Shown: positions 27,901-37,417, counted from the first letter of the stretch. The stretch is 64,000 nt of DNA from Aestuariispira ectoiniformans (GCF_025136295.1 NZ_CP062788.1:1457001-1521000), one strand, 5' to 3'. The notes: a model not told the origin generated them from the letters alone. A program made the numbers and translations.

Positions 27901-29314
27901 CCTGAATGGCAATTTGGCGGGACAGGCATTTGATGGAACAGTGACCGTCAGTCATGCCGCTATGCCCATTGCGCAGGCAGAGGCGCATATGACGATCGGC
28001 CTGTCATTGCTTGCGCCGAAACTGGTGTTTTCGGAGACCGATCCGGTGTCGGCGACGGTGATGCTGGATACGGAAATCGGTGATTACTGGCAATATGCGC
28101 CTTTGCCGGACCATGTCCTGTCCGGTCATCTGACCATGAATGCACGCCTGTCGGGAAGCCTGAAACAGCCTGAGGTCAACGGGTCGCTGGCTCTCAAGAA
28201 TGGGCAGTATGAGCATCTTCATTATGGAACGGTGTTGCGCGATATCGATCTGTCCGGCGTGATCGAGACCAACAGGCTGATGATCGACAGGTTGAGTGCC
28301 AATGACGGTGGCGGCGGCGAGGTGACAGGCAATTTCGACCTGACACTGGGGCAGGATTGGAAGCCGTCATTTAAAGGACATCTGCAGACGAGAGACGCCG
28401 CCCTTGTCCGCCTGGACGAATTGCGGGCATGGGCGGATATCGACCTGGATGTGACGGGAGATGCCGCGGGTGCCAATCTGAAAGCCCAGACGACCGTGCG
28501 GCGGGGTGAGGTGGACCTTGCCGTTGCCCTGCCGTCGACCGTGCCAAGCCTGGATGTACAGAACCTCAAGGATGTAAATCAGGAAGCGGAGAAACCCAAG
28601 GAAGCCGGTTATCCGGTCACGCTGGATGTGACCGTTGATATCCCCGGTCAGATGTTCGTGCGGGGCAAGGGGCTGGATTCGGAATGGCAGGGTAACCTTC
28701 GCATTACGGGCGCGGCCGATGCCCCGCAGGTGGTCGGCAGTATGAAAGCCCTGCGGGGGCAACTGGATGTGATCGGCAAGACATTCACGGTTGGGGATTC
28801 CGTCATCGCCTTCACCGGTGCCCAACCGGTTGATCCGTTGTTGAATATTGCGGGCGTCCACCGCGCCGATGATCTCACGGTAACAGCGGCCTTTACAGGG
28901 CCTGCCAGCGCACCTGAACTGGCGCTGACATCCGATCCCGCCCTGCCGCAAGACGAGATTTTGTCGCGAATTCTATTCGGCAAATCCCAGGGCAGCCTGA
29001 CTGCGGTCGAGGCGGTTCAACTGGCCAATGCGGCAGCGGAACTGTCAGGGGGCGGCAGTGGGCTGGACGTGATCGGATCGATCCGGCGTTTGATCGGTGT
29101 CGACGTGTTACGCGTCGAATCCGGAGACGAGGGACCGACGGTCCGCGCCGGGGAATACCTGACGGACGATATCTATGTCGGCACCAAACAGGGAAGCACG
29201 ACCGGGTCGACGGGGGTTGAGGTGGAAATAGAACTGACGCCGCATATCAAGGCCACAACGGAATCCACGGCCGAAGACAGCAAGGCGGGCCTGCAATTCA
29301 AATATGACTACTGA
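24923..29314 (+). CDS. tamB: Translocation and assembly module protein TamB
   Basis: 1463 residues: an N-terminal membrane anchor (VYVAAALVALAALIAIAG, about 29-46), a very long repetitive beta-taco body, and the C-terminal TamB (DUF490) domain (PEVNGSLALKNGQYEH, RGQLDVIGKTFTVGDS, ILFGKSQGSLTAVEAVQLA). The TTG start at 24923 overlaps the tamA TGA. It spans the periplasm to TamA; the family also takes part in phospholipid transport to the outer membrane. Length is usual for alphaproteobacteria. Confidence 0.95.
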   Translation: MSSGPKDVSHDVIAKPSVWRKGAVYVAAALVALAALIAIAGSGPVLRLALPTVNHLLSGAVDGRFELRGLSGSLWSRLAVEEISLEQPQSGLAVDGEGFVLDWSPLALFTGVLRVDQLELGRLAVTLPTAFDSGSTKTQDGGGMPVLPLSLRIGRVDIPEIAVTKPDTGQVYLYSLSAAAQVEDNQDARLHLNLEPSGDEADFLRAEVGYEADARNLDIDVKGAFARDGLVMALAGLPPAQATDVDFTLAGKGALEDWHGAVRAEAADRGMLSGDVTLGYRETGFPFSFQGEASVAEGLTPDIPVALTQGIAVEAAGQMSKSFGQIRDIKLNIRQGDYVDTEVSGNLNLEDSRLSIRLRTDLAPGLAPLLALPVSWQGMTLNAGAEGPLAAPVINADVTGLDVVADGVSADALSVIGQASPAEDGWAVALDLASTGQEWTSQPLNDLLPKALTAALAARLSEDGRHIDLTNLDLPALALSASGSAERDSDGNIADLALTADMADLSRVAPLTGLDLSGAGSLRLTKAHWTPDGGNAQLSVSGQGLSWGLAELDHIIGEAPDLQAVLSLTKDFDLIVPQFDGTAAQAKLQGNLRLTDAFGRIGTDFTVDAAPGIVPPGIDVGLAKGATVIGKIAGPVAAPTGAVDVNLPQISAGGETLDAVTVHNVLTWLDDGSPKLASEGKLKLRGRAFAASAQSVFAPDRLQVDKLSLTSQGMAVSGALSMPDYGLPMSGRLLVGELDAGLLALWGIPVNKGATRAQIDFLPDGVRQSIKVTASVRDLEALSGEGPSVHIGAVGLDGRVDDAFGSPYMDLDGSTENLAYGDVKLDQVKVGAKGTLINLAVDTDLSGHFAGDLPLTLKGHAAVALDKGQKVTLPDVRITIGDQALRNDGPIEFSSGKAGDLNLLAAIVEEGGGRLSMDMSVRPSKSAVLRVSGKEIHLGPWAKLFQAPAISGQGAVELDYRETAGQTPEAHVNASINEIGLDRAGDMPSFDLRLNGNLAGQAFDGTVTVSHAAMPIAQAEAHMTIGLSLLAPKLVFSETDPVSATVMLDTEIGDYWQYAPLPDHVLSGHLTMNARLSGSLKQPEVNGSLALKNGQYEHLHYGTVLRDIDLSGVIETNRLMIDRLSANDGGGGEVTGNFDLTLGQDWKPSFKGHLQTRDAALVRLDELRAWADIDLDVTGDAAGANLKAQTTVRRGEVDLAVALPSTVPSLDVQNLKDVNQEAEKPKEAGYPVTLDVTVDIPGQMFVRGKGLDSEWQGNLRITGAADAPQVVGSMKALRGQLDVIGKTFTVGDSVIAFTGAQPVDPLLNIAGVHRADDLTVTAAFTGPASAPELALTSDPALPQDEILSRILFGKSQGSLTAVEAVQLANAAAELSGGGSGLDVIGSIRRLIGVDVLRVESGDEGPTVRAGEYLTDDIYVGTKQGSTTGSTGVEVEIELTPHIKATTESTAEDSKAGLQFKYDY

Positions 29315-29329
29315 CAGCAGATGAGAGAA

Positions 29330-29350
29330 CGAGGGCGTTTTCGGCCCTCG
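29330..29350. terminator. Hairpin between tamB and choX
   Basis: CGAGGGC and GCCCTCG (29330-29336, 29344-29350) pair around a 7-base loop between two convergent genes. There is no clear T-run on either strand, so termination is only suggested by position. Confidence 0.4.
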
Positions 29351-29380
29351 ATCTCCTGATCGGTGTAGCAAGGCTTGAAC

Positions 29381-30334
29381 TTATTCGGCGAGGGCCTGCC
29401 TGACCTTGCTGAGGCCGTCGTTGCCGTCGCGGGTCATCACATCCTTCAACCAGCCTTCAAGGGCGTCCGGGTGCTTCTGGAGCCAGGCTTTCGCGGCGAC
29501 ATCAGGCTCTTCGCCTTCGGCAATGAGCCCCATGATCTCATTTTCCATCTTCAGGGAATAGGTTAGCTGTGACAGCAGCTTTCCGACATTGGGGCACAGA
29601 TCGCTATAGCCTGCGCGGGTGACCGTGTGAACCGTGGCTCCGCCATAATTCGGGCCAAACCAGTCGTCACCGCCATCCAGATAGGTCAGGTCAAGCTGCA
29701 CATTCATCGGATGTGGTTCCCAGGCCAGCATGACATAGGGCTGCTCACGCCGGTTCCTGCGCAAGGCGGCTGACAGCATTCCGGCCTCCGACGACGGGGT
29801 GACGCTGAAATCCTTAAGGCCGAATGTATCGGTCTCTATCATTTTGAGGATTTTGGCATTGCCCTGATTACCGGATTCCAGTCCCAGGATCTGACCATCC
29901 AGCTCGTCCTTGAACTTGGCGATATCGGCAAAGCTTTTCAGCCCTTTGTCTGCCAGATAGGTCGGCACCGCCAGGGTATATTTTGCACCGTCCAGGTTCT
30001 TTTTCACATGCTCTACTGTTCCCTTGTCCATATAGGGTTTGATGAGCTTCTGCTGGGCGGGCATCCAGTTGCCGAGGAAGATGTCGATATCGTTGTTCTG
30101 CAGGCTCTGATATGTGACCGGCACGGAAAGTGTTTTCAGGTCGACGTCATAGCCAAGCGACGTCAGCAGGAAGTTCGCCACGCCGTTTGTCGAGGAGATA
30201 TCCAGCCATCCGACATCCGAAAGCCGCACTGTCTGACATTGCTTTGGGTCCTGTGCCCAAGCGCCGGTGCTGGTGGCGATTACTGAAGCGGCAAATGCGG
30301 ATGCCGCGAAAAGGCCTTTGATTGTATGCTTCAT
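29381..30334 (-). CDS. Choline/glycine betaine-binding periplasmic protein (ChoX/ProX-like)
   Basis: A 317-residue OpuAC-family solute-binding protein with a clear signal peptide (MKHTIKGLFAASAFAASVIA, cleaved near AWAQD). RLSDVGWLDISSTNGVANFLL and DIFLGNWMP carry the aromatic ligand residues typical of choline binders. Divergent from betC, it probably supplies choline or choline sulfate. No permease or ATPase gene of this system lies in the window. Confidence 0.85.
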   Translation of the reverse strand: MKHTIKGLFAASAFAASVIATSTGAWAQDPKQCQTVRLSDVGWLDISSTNGVANFLLTSLGYDVDLKTLSVPVTYQSLQNNDIDIFLGNWMPAQQKLIKPYMDKGTVEHVKKNLDGAKYTLAVPTYLADKGLKSFADIAKFKDELDGQILGLESGNQGNAKILKMIETDTFGLKDFSVTPSSEAGMLSAALRRNRREQPYVMLAWEPHPMNVQLDLTYLDGGDDWFGPNYGGATVHTVTRAGYSDLCPNVGKLLSQLTYSLKMENEIMGLIAEGEEPDVAAKAWLQKHPDALEGWLKDVMTRDGNDGLSKVRQALAE

Positions 30335-30598
30335 TTATTCCGTCCCTATTCTGATTCTTGTGCCTGACTGGCCGCCAGAAAGGGTAGCGGTCGAATTTGT
30401 TTGAAAAAGCGATATTACTTGACCGTATTAATCGGAAATTTAGATGCAACTATAAGCCTTTAGCGGTTAATCGGAAAAAGCGATTATATTCCCAAATATA
30501 AATCGCTTTTTTTGTGGGCTGAATGTTGATCACTAGAGGGATGCAGATGTGGTTCCCGTGAACCATCCGGATGGCTCAGTTCAGTGTTAGGCATAATC
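30335..30598. promoter_or_regulatory. choX/betC divergent control region with repeats
   Basis: AAAAAGCGAT occurs at 30404-30413 and 30475-30484 and inverted at 30502-30511. The last two copies form the arms of a long AT-rich hairpin with a T-run. TTAATCGGAAA is repeated directly at 30428-30438 and 30467-30477, 39 bp apart. These are candidate operators for the LysR regulator encoded after betC. Confidence 0.5.
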
Positions 30599-32158
30599 AT
30601 GGCGAATAGAGAAGACAGCGGCCCGATGAATATCCTTATTCTCATGGCAGACCAGCTTTCCGCTTTCGGGGTCGGCGCATATGGCAATTCAGTCGTCAAA
30701 ACTCCGGTGATGGATCGCCTGGCGGGCGAAGGCGTTGTCTTCGACAATGCCTATTGCAACAGCCCGCTTTGCGCACCGGCGCGCTTTACCATGATGACGG
30801 GGCAGAACGCGCATCGGATCGGCGCCTATGACAATGCTGCGGAACTGCCTTCGCAGGTTCTGACCTATGCCCATTATCTGCGTTACATGGGCTACAAGAC
30901 CAGTCTTGCCGGCAAGATGCATTTCATCGGCCCGGATCAGTTGCACGGCTTTGAACGCCGTTTGACGACCGATATCTATCCGGCTGACTTCGGCTGGGCG
31001 GCGGACTGGGAAATGACCGACGACCGCTTCGACTGGTGGTATCACAACATGTCCAGCGTCAAAGAGGCCGGGGTGGCCCATGTCACCAACCAGTTGGACT
31101 ATGACGACGAGGTAGGCTACCGGGCTGTCCGGGAACTCTATGACTTTGCCCGCGACAAGGACCCGCGCCCTTTCATGATGACTGTGTCTTTCACGCACCC
31201 TCATGATCCCTACACAACGCGGGAAAAATACTGGAACCTGTATGATAACGACGAAATCGACCTGCCGTCGGTTCCGGCCATTCCCTATGAAGACCAGGAC
31301 CCGCACAGCAAGCGCCTGTACCATGTGAGTGCGATCAACGATGTGGAGATTACCGAACAGGATATCCGCAATGCGCGGCGGGCCTATTACGGTAACACCT
31401 CCTATGTGGATGAATGGTTCGGCAAGATTATGGACGCGCTGGAGAATACAGGCCAGGCGGACAACACCATTGTTATCGTGTTGAGCGACCACGGCGATAT
31501 GCTGGGAGAGCGCGGCCTGTGGTATAAGATGTCCTATTTTGAACGCTCGTGCCGAATTCCTTTCATCGTTCATGCACCGGGCCGGTTCGAGGCCAAACGG
31601 GTTGCCAATAATGTGTCCCATATTGACCTGCTGCCCACGTTGGTGGATCTGGCGGGCATGACTGGCGGCGTGGAAAAACCGGACTATCCGGACCCGGTGG
31701 ACGGGCGCAGCCTGCTCGGCCTGTTGAATGGTAAGGCGAGCGACGACGAGGATGAGGCGATCGGCGAATATATGGGCGAGGGTTCCGTTGCCCCGGTCTT
31801 CATGATCAGGCGCGGCCGCTACAAATATATCTCCTGCGACTGCGATCCGGCCCAGCTTTATGACCTGGAGGCCGACCCGAATGAACTATCCAACTTGTCC
31901 GGCCATTCCGACTATGCGGATCTGGAAGCCGCCTTCGAGGCGGAGGTGGCGGAACGCTGGTCCGTGGAAGAAGTGTCCGAGGCCGTCATGCGAAGCCAGC
32001 GTATACGTCATCTCATCTTCAAGGCAATGACCAAGGGCGAATTCACTCCTTGGGATTTCCAACCCTTTAGCGACGCCTCCCAACAGTTCATGCGTAATCA
32101 CATGGACCTGAACAAGGTGGAGGCGGAACGGCGGTATCCTCCGGCGAAAGGCGTATGA
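30599..32158 (+). CDS. betC: Choline-sulfatase
   Basis: A 519-residue type I sulfatase. MNILILMADQLSAFGVGAYGN starts the metal-binding fold. NSPLCAPARFTMMTG carries the CxPxR formylglycine site (here LCAPAR, Cys58), and SDHGDMLGERGLW the second metal ligands. The C-terminal PFSDASQQFMRNHMDLNKVE block is typical of choline-sulfatases. It releases choline and sulfate from choline-O-sulfate. ATG 30599 was chosen; an ORF start 15 bases upstream has no better ribosome site. A strong terminator follows. Confidence 0.95.
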   Translation: MANREDSGPMNILILMADQLSAFGVGAYGNSVVKTPVMDRLAGEGVVFDNAYCNSPLCAPARFTMMTGQNAHRIGAYDNAAELPSQVLTYAHYLRYMGYKTSLAGKMHFIGPDQLHGFERRLTTDIYPADFGWAADWEMTDDRFDWWYHNMSSVKEAGVAHVTNQLDYDDEVGYRAVRELYDFARDKDPRPFMMTVSFTHPHDPYTTREKYWNLYDNDEIDLPSVPAIPYEDQDPHSKRLYHVSAINDVEITEQDIRNARRAYYGNTSYVDEWFGKIMDALENTGQADNTIVIVLSDHGDMLGERGLWYKMSYFERSCRIPFIVHAPGRFEAKRVANNVSHIDLLPTLVDLAGMTGGVEKPDYPDPVDGRSLLGLLNGKASDDEDEAIGEYMGEGSVAPVFMIRRGRYKYISCDCDPAQLYDLEADPNELSNLSGHSDYADLEAAFEAEVAERWSVEEVSEAVMRSQRIRHLIFKAMTKGEFTPWDFQPFSDASQQFMRNHMDLNKVEAERRYPPAKGV

Positions 32159-32187
32159 ATGCTCCCTGCTGAATTCGCCGGATGAGG

Positions 32188-32222
32188 ACGGTCAGCCCCC
32201 GCTGTGGGGCTGACCGTTTTTT
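32188..32222 (+). terminator. Rho-independent terminator after betC
   Basis: ACGGTCAGCCCC / GGGGCTGACCGT forms a perfect 12-bp stem (32188-32199, 32206-32217) with a 6-base loop and six T. Confidence 0.92.
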
Positions 32223-32276
32223 ATCCATGGTGTAAGGATGCCTGTATAATTGCGTGGCAGGAGGCGCGTTTCGGCG

Positions 32277-33158
32277 ATGAATATTGAACATGTGCGGACC
32301 TTTCTCGATGTGATGGAGACCGGTAATTTCAACCGGACGTCGGAACGTCTCCACGTTACGCAGTCCACCGTCAGCGCGCGGATCAAGGCATTGGAGGATT
32401 CGCTTGGCGGGCATGCGCTTTTCACGCGTGGCCGTCATGGGGCGGCCCCAACGGATTATGCACGAAAGTTTCAGACACATGCGGTTCACCTGGTCAGAAT
32501 CTGGCAGCAGGCCCGCCACGAACTGGCCTTGCCCCGGGACTATGAGGCCGTTCTACGCATCGGCATCCAGTTCAGTTACTGGGATCGTGTTGTCGACGAG
32601 TGGGTTATTTCCATGCGCAGGTCCCATCCAAAGGTCGCCGTGCATATGGAGGCGGACTATTCACCGGCGATCTTGAACCAGATTGGCGAGGGGGCTTTGG
32701 ATATCGGTATCCTCTATCGCCCGGATTATGCGCAGGAAGTGACGATCGAGAATCTGGGTGTGGAACGGTTTATCATGTATTCCACCGATACCGATCACTA
32801 TGCCGGGATCGACCCGGAGCGCTATTTGTTCATCGACTGGAGCCCGCATTTCAAGGCGGCCCATCTCAACCTCTATCCTGAACTGCAATCCAGTCCGGTT
32901 TCCATGGGGATCGGTTCCATGGCGATGTCCTATCTGGGAAGGGCGGGAGGGACAGCCTATCTTCCGGCCCGTATGGTCCGCCGCGATGGAAGCGACATCT
33001 CCCTGAGGCGCATTGAGGATGCTGAAGTAATCGAACAGCCGGTTTATGCTGTTTACCCCCAGACGTCGGAAAAGATGGCCATCGTGGAAAGTGCCATAGA
33101 GCAATTGAAGGCGATTATCGGACAATCGGAGCCAACCGGCGACGTGAGTGTTAAATAA
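32277..33158 (+). CDS. LysR-family regulator linked to choline sulfate use
   Basis: A 293-residue LysR protein. The winged helix is MNIEHVRTFLDVMETGNFNR with SERLHVTQSTVSARIKALE at 19-37, followed by a substrate-binding domain. GGCAGGAGG lies about 11 bases before ATG 32277; the frame opens upstream from a TTG without merit. Regulators next to betC commonly control choline-sulfatase, so control of the divergent choX/betC region is inferred. Confidence 0.88.
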   Translation: MNIEHVRTFLDVMETGNFNRTSERLHVTQSTVSARIKALEDSLGGHALFTRGRHGAAPTDYARKFQTHAVHLVRIWQQARHELALPRDYEAVLRIGIQFSYWDRVVDEWVISMRRSHPKVAVHMEADYSPAILNQIGEGALDIGILYRPDYAQEVTIENLGVERFIMYSTDTDHYAGIDPERYLFIDWSPHFKAAHLNLYPELQSSPVSMGIGSMAMSYLGRAGGTAYLPARMVRRDGSDISLRRIEDAEVIEQPVYAVYPQTSEKMAIVESAIEQLKAIIGQSEPTGDVSVK

Positions 33159-33208
33159 GTTTATGATATGGCGTTACGGGATGGCCGAGGCTGATGAGGA
33201 GGCGATGC

Positions 33209-34630
33209 GTGACGACAATTGTCTGGTTCCGGCAGGATTTGCGGCTGGCTGACAACCCGGCCCTGCTGCAGGCGGCGGCGCGTGGGGAAATTCTGCCTGT
33301 CTTTATCCTGGATGAAGAGACGCAACCCCTGGGCGGGGCGTCGAGATGGTGGTTGCATCACAGCCTTGAGGCCCTGTCCGACAGTCTGGGCGGGTTGTGC
33401 CTTTTTAAAGGAAATCCCGGGGAAATTCTGCCAGGGCTGGTGACGGAGGTCGGTGCAGATGCCATCTACTGGAACCGCCTGTATGAACCGGCGGCGATCA
33501 GCCGGGACAAGGCGCTGAAATCTGCGCTGGGCAATCTAGATATTGAAGTCCACAGCTTTAATGCTGCCCTGCTGCATGAACCGTGGGAGGTCCAGACCAA
33601 GACCGGTGGTCCCTATAAGGTCTACACCCCCTATTGGCGTGCGGCTCAAGTGCTGGAGATGCCCTATCCGACGTCGAAACCCCAGAGCCTTGAGGTGATG
33701 TCTTTCGACGGGGGCGACGCCTTGTCGGACTGGGCCTTGTTGCCGAGTGATCCGGACTGGGCGGCTGGATGGCGGGACCTCTGGCAACCGGGAGAGGCTG
33801 GTGCCTGTGCCAGGCTGGAACAATTTCTGGAGAAAGGGCTGCAAGGGTACGGCCAACTTCGGGATCGTCCGGACCTGCCCAATGTCTCCCGCCTGTCGCC
33901 GCATCTGCATTTCGGGGAAATCTCTCCGCGATTGCTTTTTGCCCGTTTGGATTTCGTGTTGGATCAGGGGGCAGCCCCTCCGAAGGACGTGGAGAAATTC
34001 AAGGCGGAGCTTGGCTGGCGGGAGTTCGCCTATCATCTGCTTTATCATTTCCCCGACCTCCCAGGGCAGAACTGGCGACGGGAGTTCGACAACTACCCAT
34101 GGGCGGATGACGACAGGGCCTTGCGGGCCTGGCAGCGGGGGCAAACAGGTTACCCGATCGTGGATGCCGGAATGCGGGAGCTATGGCAAACCGGCTATAT
34201 GCATAACCGGGTGCGTATGATTACAGCCAGCTTTCTGATAAAACACCTGCGCCTTCACTGGAAGCATGGGATGGACTGGTTTGCGGATACGTTGTTGGAC
34301 GCCGATCTGGCGAATAATGCCGCCGGGTGGCAATGGGTGGCGGGCAGCGGTGCCGACGCCGCACCCTATTTCCGGATATTCAATCCCATGACACAGGGTG
34401 AGAAATTCGACCCCGACGGCACCTATATCCGCCGCTGGTGCCCGGAGCTGGCCGACCTGCCGACAGACCATATTTATGCGCCGTTCGATGCGCCGCTCAG
34501 TGTTCTGACGCAGGCGGGTATCGTGCTGGGGGAGACCTACCCGCGCCCCATCGTCGATCATGCGCAGGCACGCGCGGCGGCTTTGGCTGGCTATGATGCG
34601 GTCAAGGCGGGAGGGCCTTCATCAAATTGA
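33209..34630 (+). CDS. phrB: Deoxyribodipyrimidine photolyase (class I)
   Basis: A 473-residue photolyase/cryptochrome. It begins with TTIVWFRQDLRLADNPALL. The FAD domain has FGEISPRLLF, KFKAELGWREFAYHLLYHFP, GYPIVDAGMRELWQTGYMHN and DADLANNAAGWQWVAG. It splits UV cyclobutane dimers using light. GTG 33209 with GAGGAGG 7 bases upstream is preferred over the ATG at 33194. The gene stands alone. Confidence 0.93.
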   Translation: MTTIVWFRQDLRLADNPALLQAAARGEILPVFILDEETQPLGGASRWWLHHSLEALSDSLGGLCLFKGNPGEILPGLVTEVGADAIYWNRLYEPAAISRDKALKSALGNLDIEVHSFNAALLHEPWEVQTKTGGPYKVYTPYWRAAQVLEMPYPTSKPQSLEVMSFDGGDALSDWALLPSDPDWAAGWRDLWQPGEAGACARLEQFLEKGLQGYGQLRDRPDLPNVSRLSPHLHFGEISPRLLFARLDFVLDQGAAPPKDVEKFKAELGWREFAYHLLYHFPDLPGQNWRREFDNYPWADDDRALRAWQRGQTGYPIVDAGMRELWQTGYMHNRVRMITASFLIKHLRLHWKHGMDWFADTLLDADLANNAAGWQWVAGSGADAAPYFRIFNPMTQGEKFDPDGTYIRRWCPELADLPTDHIYAPFDAPLSVLTQAGIVLGETYPRPIVDHAQARAAALAGYDAVKAGGPSSN

Positions 34631-34723
34631 CTTGCATTAAGGTGATATTGGGGCGGTTGCCGTAAACCCTTGTGTCTGTGATATAACTTTTGTGTTTCGC
34701 ATCAGACCCGTTGAGGCTTTTTC

Positions 34724-37417
34724 ATGTCCGTCCGCAATCTTGAGTTTCTGTTCCGTCCATCATCCATTGCGGTGATCGGCGCGTCTCAGGAAAACAACAC
34801 CATCGGTTTCACCGTGATGCGAAACCTGTTGGCAGGCGGCTTCAACGGACCGATCCTGCCGGTCAGCAGCCAGTGGGAAACCGTGGGCGGCGTGCTTGCC
34901 TACGCGGATGTCGCCGCATTGCCGCTGACGCCGGAACTGGCGATTATCTGTAGGCCGCTGGAAGAAGTCCCGCAGTTGATCTCTTCTCTGGGTGAGATCG
35001 GAACGCGTGCGGTTATGATCCTGTCAGACGGGTTCGACACACCGGATAGCAACACAAACCGAGAATTACGCGATGCCGCGCTACAGGCGGCCCGTCCCTT
35101 CCTGATCCGCGTGCTGGGGCCGAACAGTGTCGGTTTCCTGGCACCCCACATCCGGCTGAACGCAGGCTTTGCGCCGTCGGATGCAAAACCCGGCAAGATG
35201 GCCTTCATTTCACAGTCGTCCGGGTTGGCGACTTCGGTGCTGGATTGGGCGGACAGCCGCGGTATCGGCTTTTCCCACTTTATCTCGCTGGGCCAGGGAT
35301 GGGACGTGGATTTCGGGGATGTGCTGGACTATCTGGGTGGCGATCCCAACACCCATGCAATTCTGCTTTATATCGAGACGCTGGACCGGGCGCGGAAATT
35401 CATGTCTGCGGCGCGGGCGGCGGCGCGCAACAAGCCGGTGATCGTGGTTCGTTCCGGTCGTTATGAGGACAGCGCCGGTGTCGCGGCCTCCCACACCGGG
35501 GCCCTCGCGGGAACGGATGACGTCTATGATGCCGCGATCCAGCGCGCGGGCATGCTGCGCGTGGATACGGTGGAGGAATTGTTCAACGCGGCGGAACTAT
35601 TGGGCCGTGGTATCCGGGTGCGCGGCAACAGGCTCGCCCTTGTCAGCAACGGCGGGGGGATCGGTGTTCTGGCGGCGGACGCCCTGGGGCGGCATGGCGC
35701 GCGTTTGTCCCCCTTTGCGCCGGAAACCAAGGCCGCGCTGGAGGAGGTCCTGCCCGGTGACTGGCCCAAGGTCAATCCGCTGGACCTGGCGGGCGATGCG
35801 TCGATCGAGCGTTACCTCGCCTGTTTCGACATACTGGTGAAGGCGCGGGAGATTGATGCAATCCTGCTGTTGCATGTGCCCAGTGCCCTGGTGGATGGGG
35901 AGGCCCTGGCGCAGGAACTGGCGCCCAAGCTGCGCAAATACCGTATCCCGGTTCTGTCCTGCTGGCTGGGTGGGGAGCTTGCCCATAACGCGGAGGCTGT
36001 GTTCTTCCAGGCTGGTATTCCGACCTTCAAGACGCCGGAAGAAGCCGTGAACGCCTTCATGCAACTGGTGGCCTATCAGCAGAACCAGTCGCTACTGTCC
36101 GAGACGCCGGAAACGGTGCAGCTGGATGATCTGGTTGATCAGGACGGCGCGCGCAGGATCATAGCCGATGCTCGCTCTTCCGGGCGATCGGTTCTAAGCG
36201 AGCCGGAGGCGAAGGCGCTACTGTCCTGCTATGGAATTCCGACGGTTGAGACGCGCGTGGTGCAAAGCGATGAGGAGGCACTGTCGGCGGCGGAAGAGCT
36301 GGGTTATCCGGTTGTGGCGAAAATCATGGCGCATGGGGTGCCGCATAAATCCCATGTGGGCGGGGTAAGTCTCGAGCTGGAAGATGCGGTGCAATTGCTC
36401 AAGGCCCTGTCGACGATGAAGGTAAAACTGCAGCAGAAAGCACCGGATGCGGTCTTTGAAGGATTTACCATTCAGCCGATGATCCGGCCTGCCACGGCGC
36501 AGGAACTGATCCTCGGCGCCAAGACGGACCCGGTTTTCGGACCGGTGCTGCTGTTCGGGCAGGGCGGTACGGCAGTGGAATTGATGCAGGACCGCGCCAT
36601 TGCCCTGCCGCCGCTGAATATGGCGCTTGCGCGTCAGATGGTGGACAGGACACGGGTTGGCAGTCTGTTGAAAGGCTATGGTGGATTGCCGGGCGTCAAT
36701 CTGGATGTGGTTTACACCAGCATAGTAAAGCTGTCCCAACTGGTGATCGACCTGAGGGACGTCGAGGAACTGGATATCAACCCGTTGCTGGCGGACGAGC
36801 GTGGGGTTCTGGCTCTCGACGCCCATATCTCCCTGCTGCCGGAAGAGGTGGTGACGGCACGCGTTGGCACGCGGCTGTCGATCCGCCCCTACCCCAGTGA
36901 ACTGGAAGAGGATATCGATCTGAAAGGTATCCCGGTCCATATTCGCCCGATCCGACCCGAGGACGAGGGGCAGCATCTGGGCTTTCTGGAAAACCTGGAG
37001 CCGGAGGATGTCTACTTCCGTTTCTTTGGCATGATCCGCCGCTTTGAACATTCGCAGCTTGCCCGGCTGACCCAGATTGATTTCGACCGGGAAATGGCCT
37101 TCATCGCCGTGCGTGACGACGCCGAAGGCCAGCCCCAGACCGTGGGCGAGGTGCGTGTTGCGATCCATCCGGACAAACAGGTTGCGGAATTTGCCATTAT
37201 TGTCAGTTCCGCCATCAAGGGGCGTGGCCTTGGCGCGATCCTGATGAACAAGATGATCGACTATTGCCGGTCCCGGGGTATTGCGACCATCCAGGGGCAG
37301 GTTCTGCAGGAAAACATGCGGATGCTGGCCCTGACCCGGAAGATCGGTTTCGTGGCAAAGGCCAGCGATGAGCAGGGTGTCCTGCTGGTCGAACTGGACC
37401 TCAAGAAAAAGAGTTAA
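34724..37417 (+). CDS. ADP-forming acyl-CoA synthetase fused to a GNAT domain (Pat-like), copy 1
   Basis: 897 residues. CoA-binding domain (1-130, IAVIGASQENNTIG), succinyl-CoA-ligase-like domains to about 450, ATP-grasp lobe (about 480-690, with PHKSHVGGV and EDVEELDINPLLAD), and a C-terminal GNAT domain (about 730-897, AIIVSSAIKGRGLGAILMNKMI). His257 in SHTGALAG matches the phosphorylated histidine of ADP-forming synthetases, so the synthetase part may be active. Proteins of this build acetylate lysines (for example acetyl-CoA synthetase). Its stop overlaps tail-to-tail with the permease stop. A close paralogue lies at 58134-60815. Confidence 0.9.
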   Translation: MSVRNLEFLFRPSSIAVIGASQENNTIGFTVMRNLLAGGFNGPILPVSSQWETVGGVLAYADVAALPLTPELAIICRPLEEVPQLISSLGEIGTRAVMILSDGFDTPDSNTNRELRDAALQAARPFLIRVLGPNSVGFLAPHIRLNAGFAPSDAKPGKMAFISQSSGLATSVLDWADSRGIGFSHFISLGQGWDVDFGDVLDYLGGDPNTHAILLYIETLDRARKFMSAARAAARNKPVIVVRSGRYEDSAGVAASHTGALAGTDDVYDAAIQRAGMLRVDTVEELFNAAELLGRGIRVRGNRLALVSNGGGIGVLAADALGRHGARLSPFAPETKAALEEVLPGDWPKVNPLDLAGDASIERYLACFDILVKAREIDAILLLHVPSALVDGEALAQELAPKLRKYRIPVLSCWLGGELAHNAEAVFFQAGIPTFKTPEEAVNAFMQLVAYQQNQSLLSETPETVQLDDLVDQDGARRIIADARSSGRSVLSEPEAKALLSCYGIPTVETRVVQSDEEALSAAEELGYPVVAKIMAHGVPHKSHVGGVSLELEDAVQLLKALSTMKVKLQQKAPDAVFEGFTIQPMIRPATAQELILGAKTDPVFGPVLLFGQGGTAVELMQDRAIALPPLNMALARQMVDRTRVGSLLKGYGGLPGVNLDVVYTSIVKLSQLVIDLRDVEELDINPLLADERGVLALDAHISLLPEEVVTARVGTRLSIRPYPSELEEDIDLKGIPVHIRPIRPEDEGQHLGFLENLEPEDVYFRFFGMIRRFEHSQLARLTQIDFDREMAFIAVRDDAEGQPQTVGEVRVAIHPDKQVAEFAIIVSSAIKGRGLGAILMNKMIDYCRSRGIATIQGQVLQENMRMLALTRKIGFVAKASDEQGVLLVELDLKKKS

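Noticed and set aside
34724-37417. Large synthetase/GNAT gene as an assembly fusion of two genes
   Set aside because: The same domain order and length recur in the copy at 58134-60815, and this fusion is a known family.
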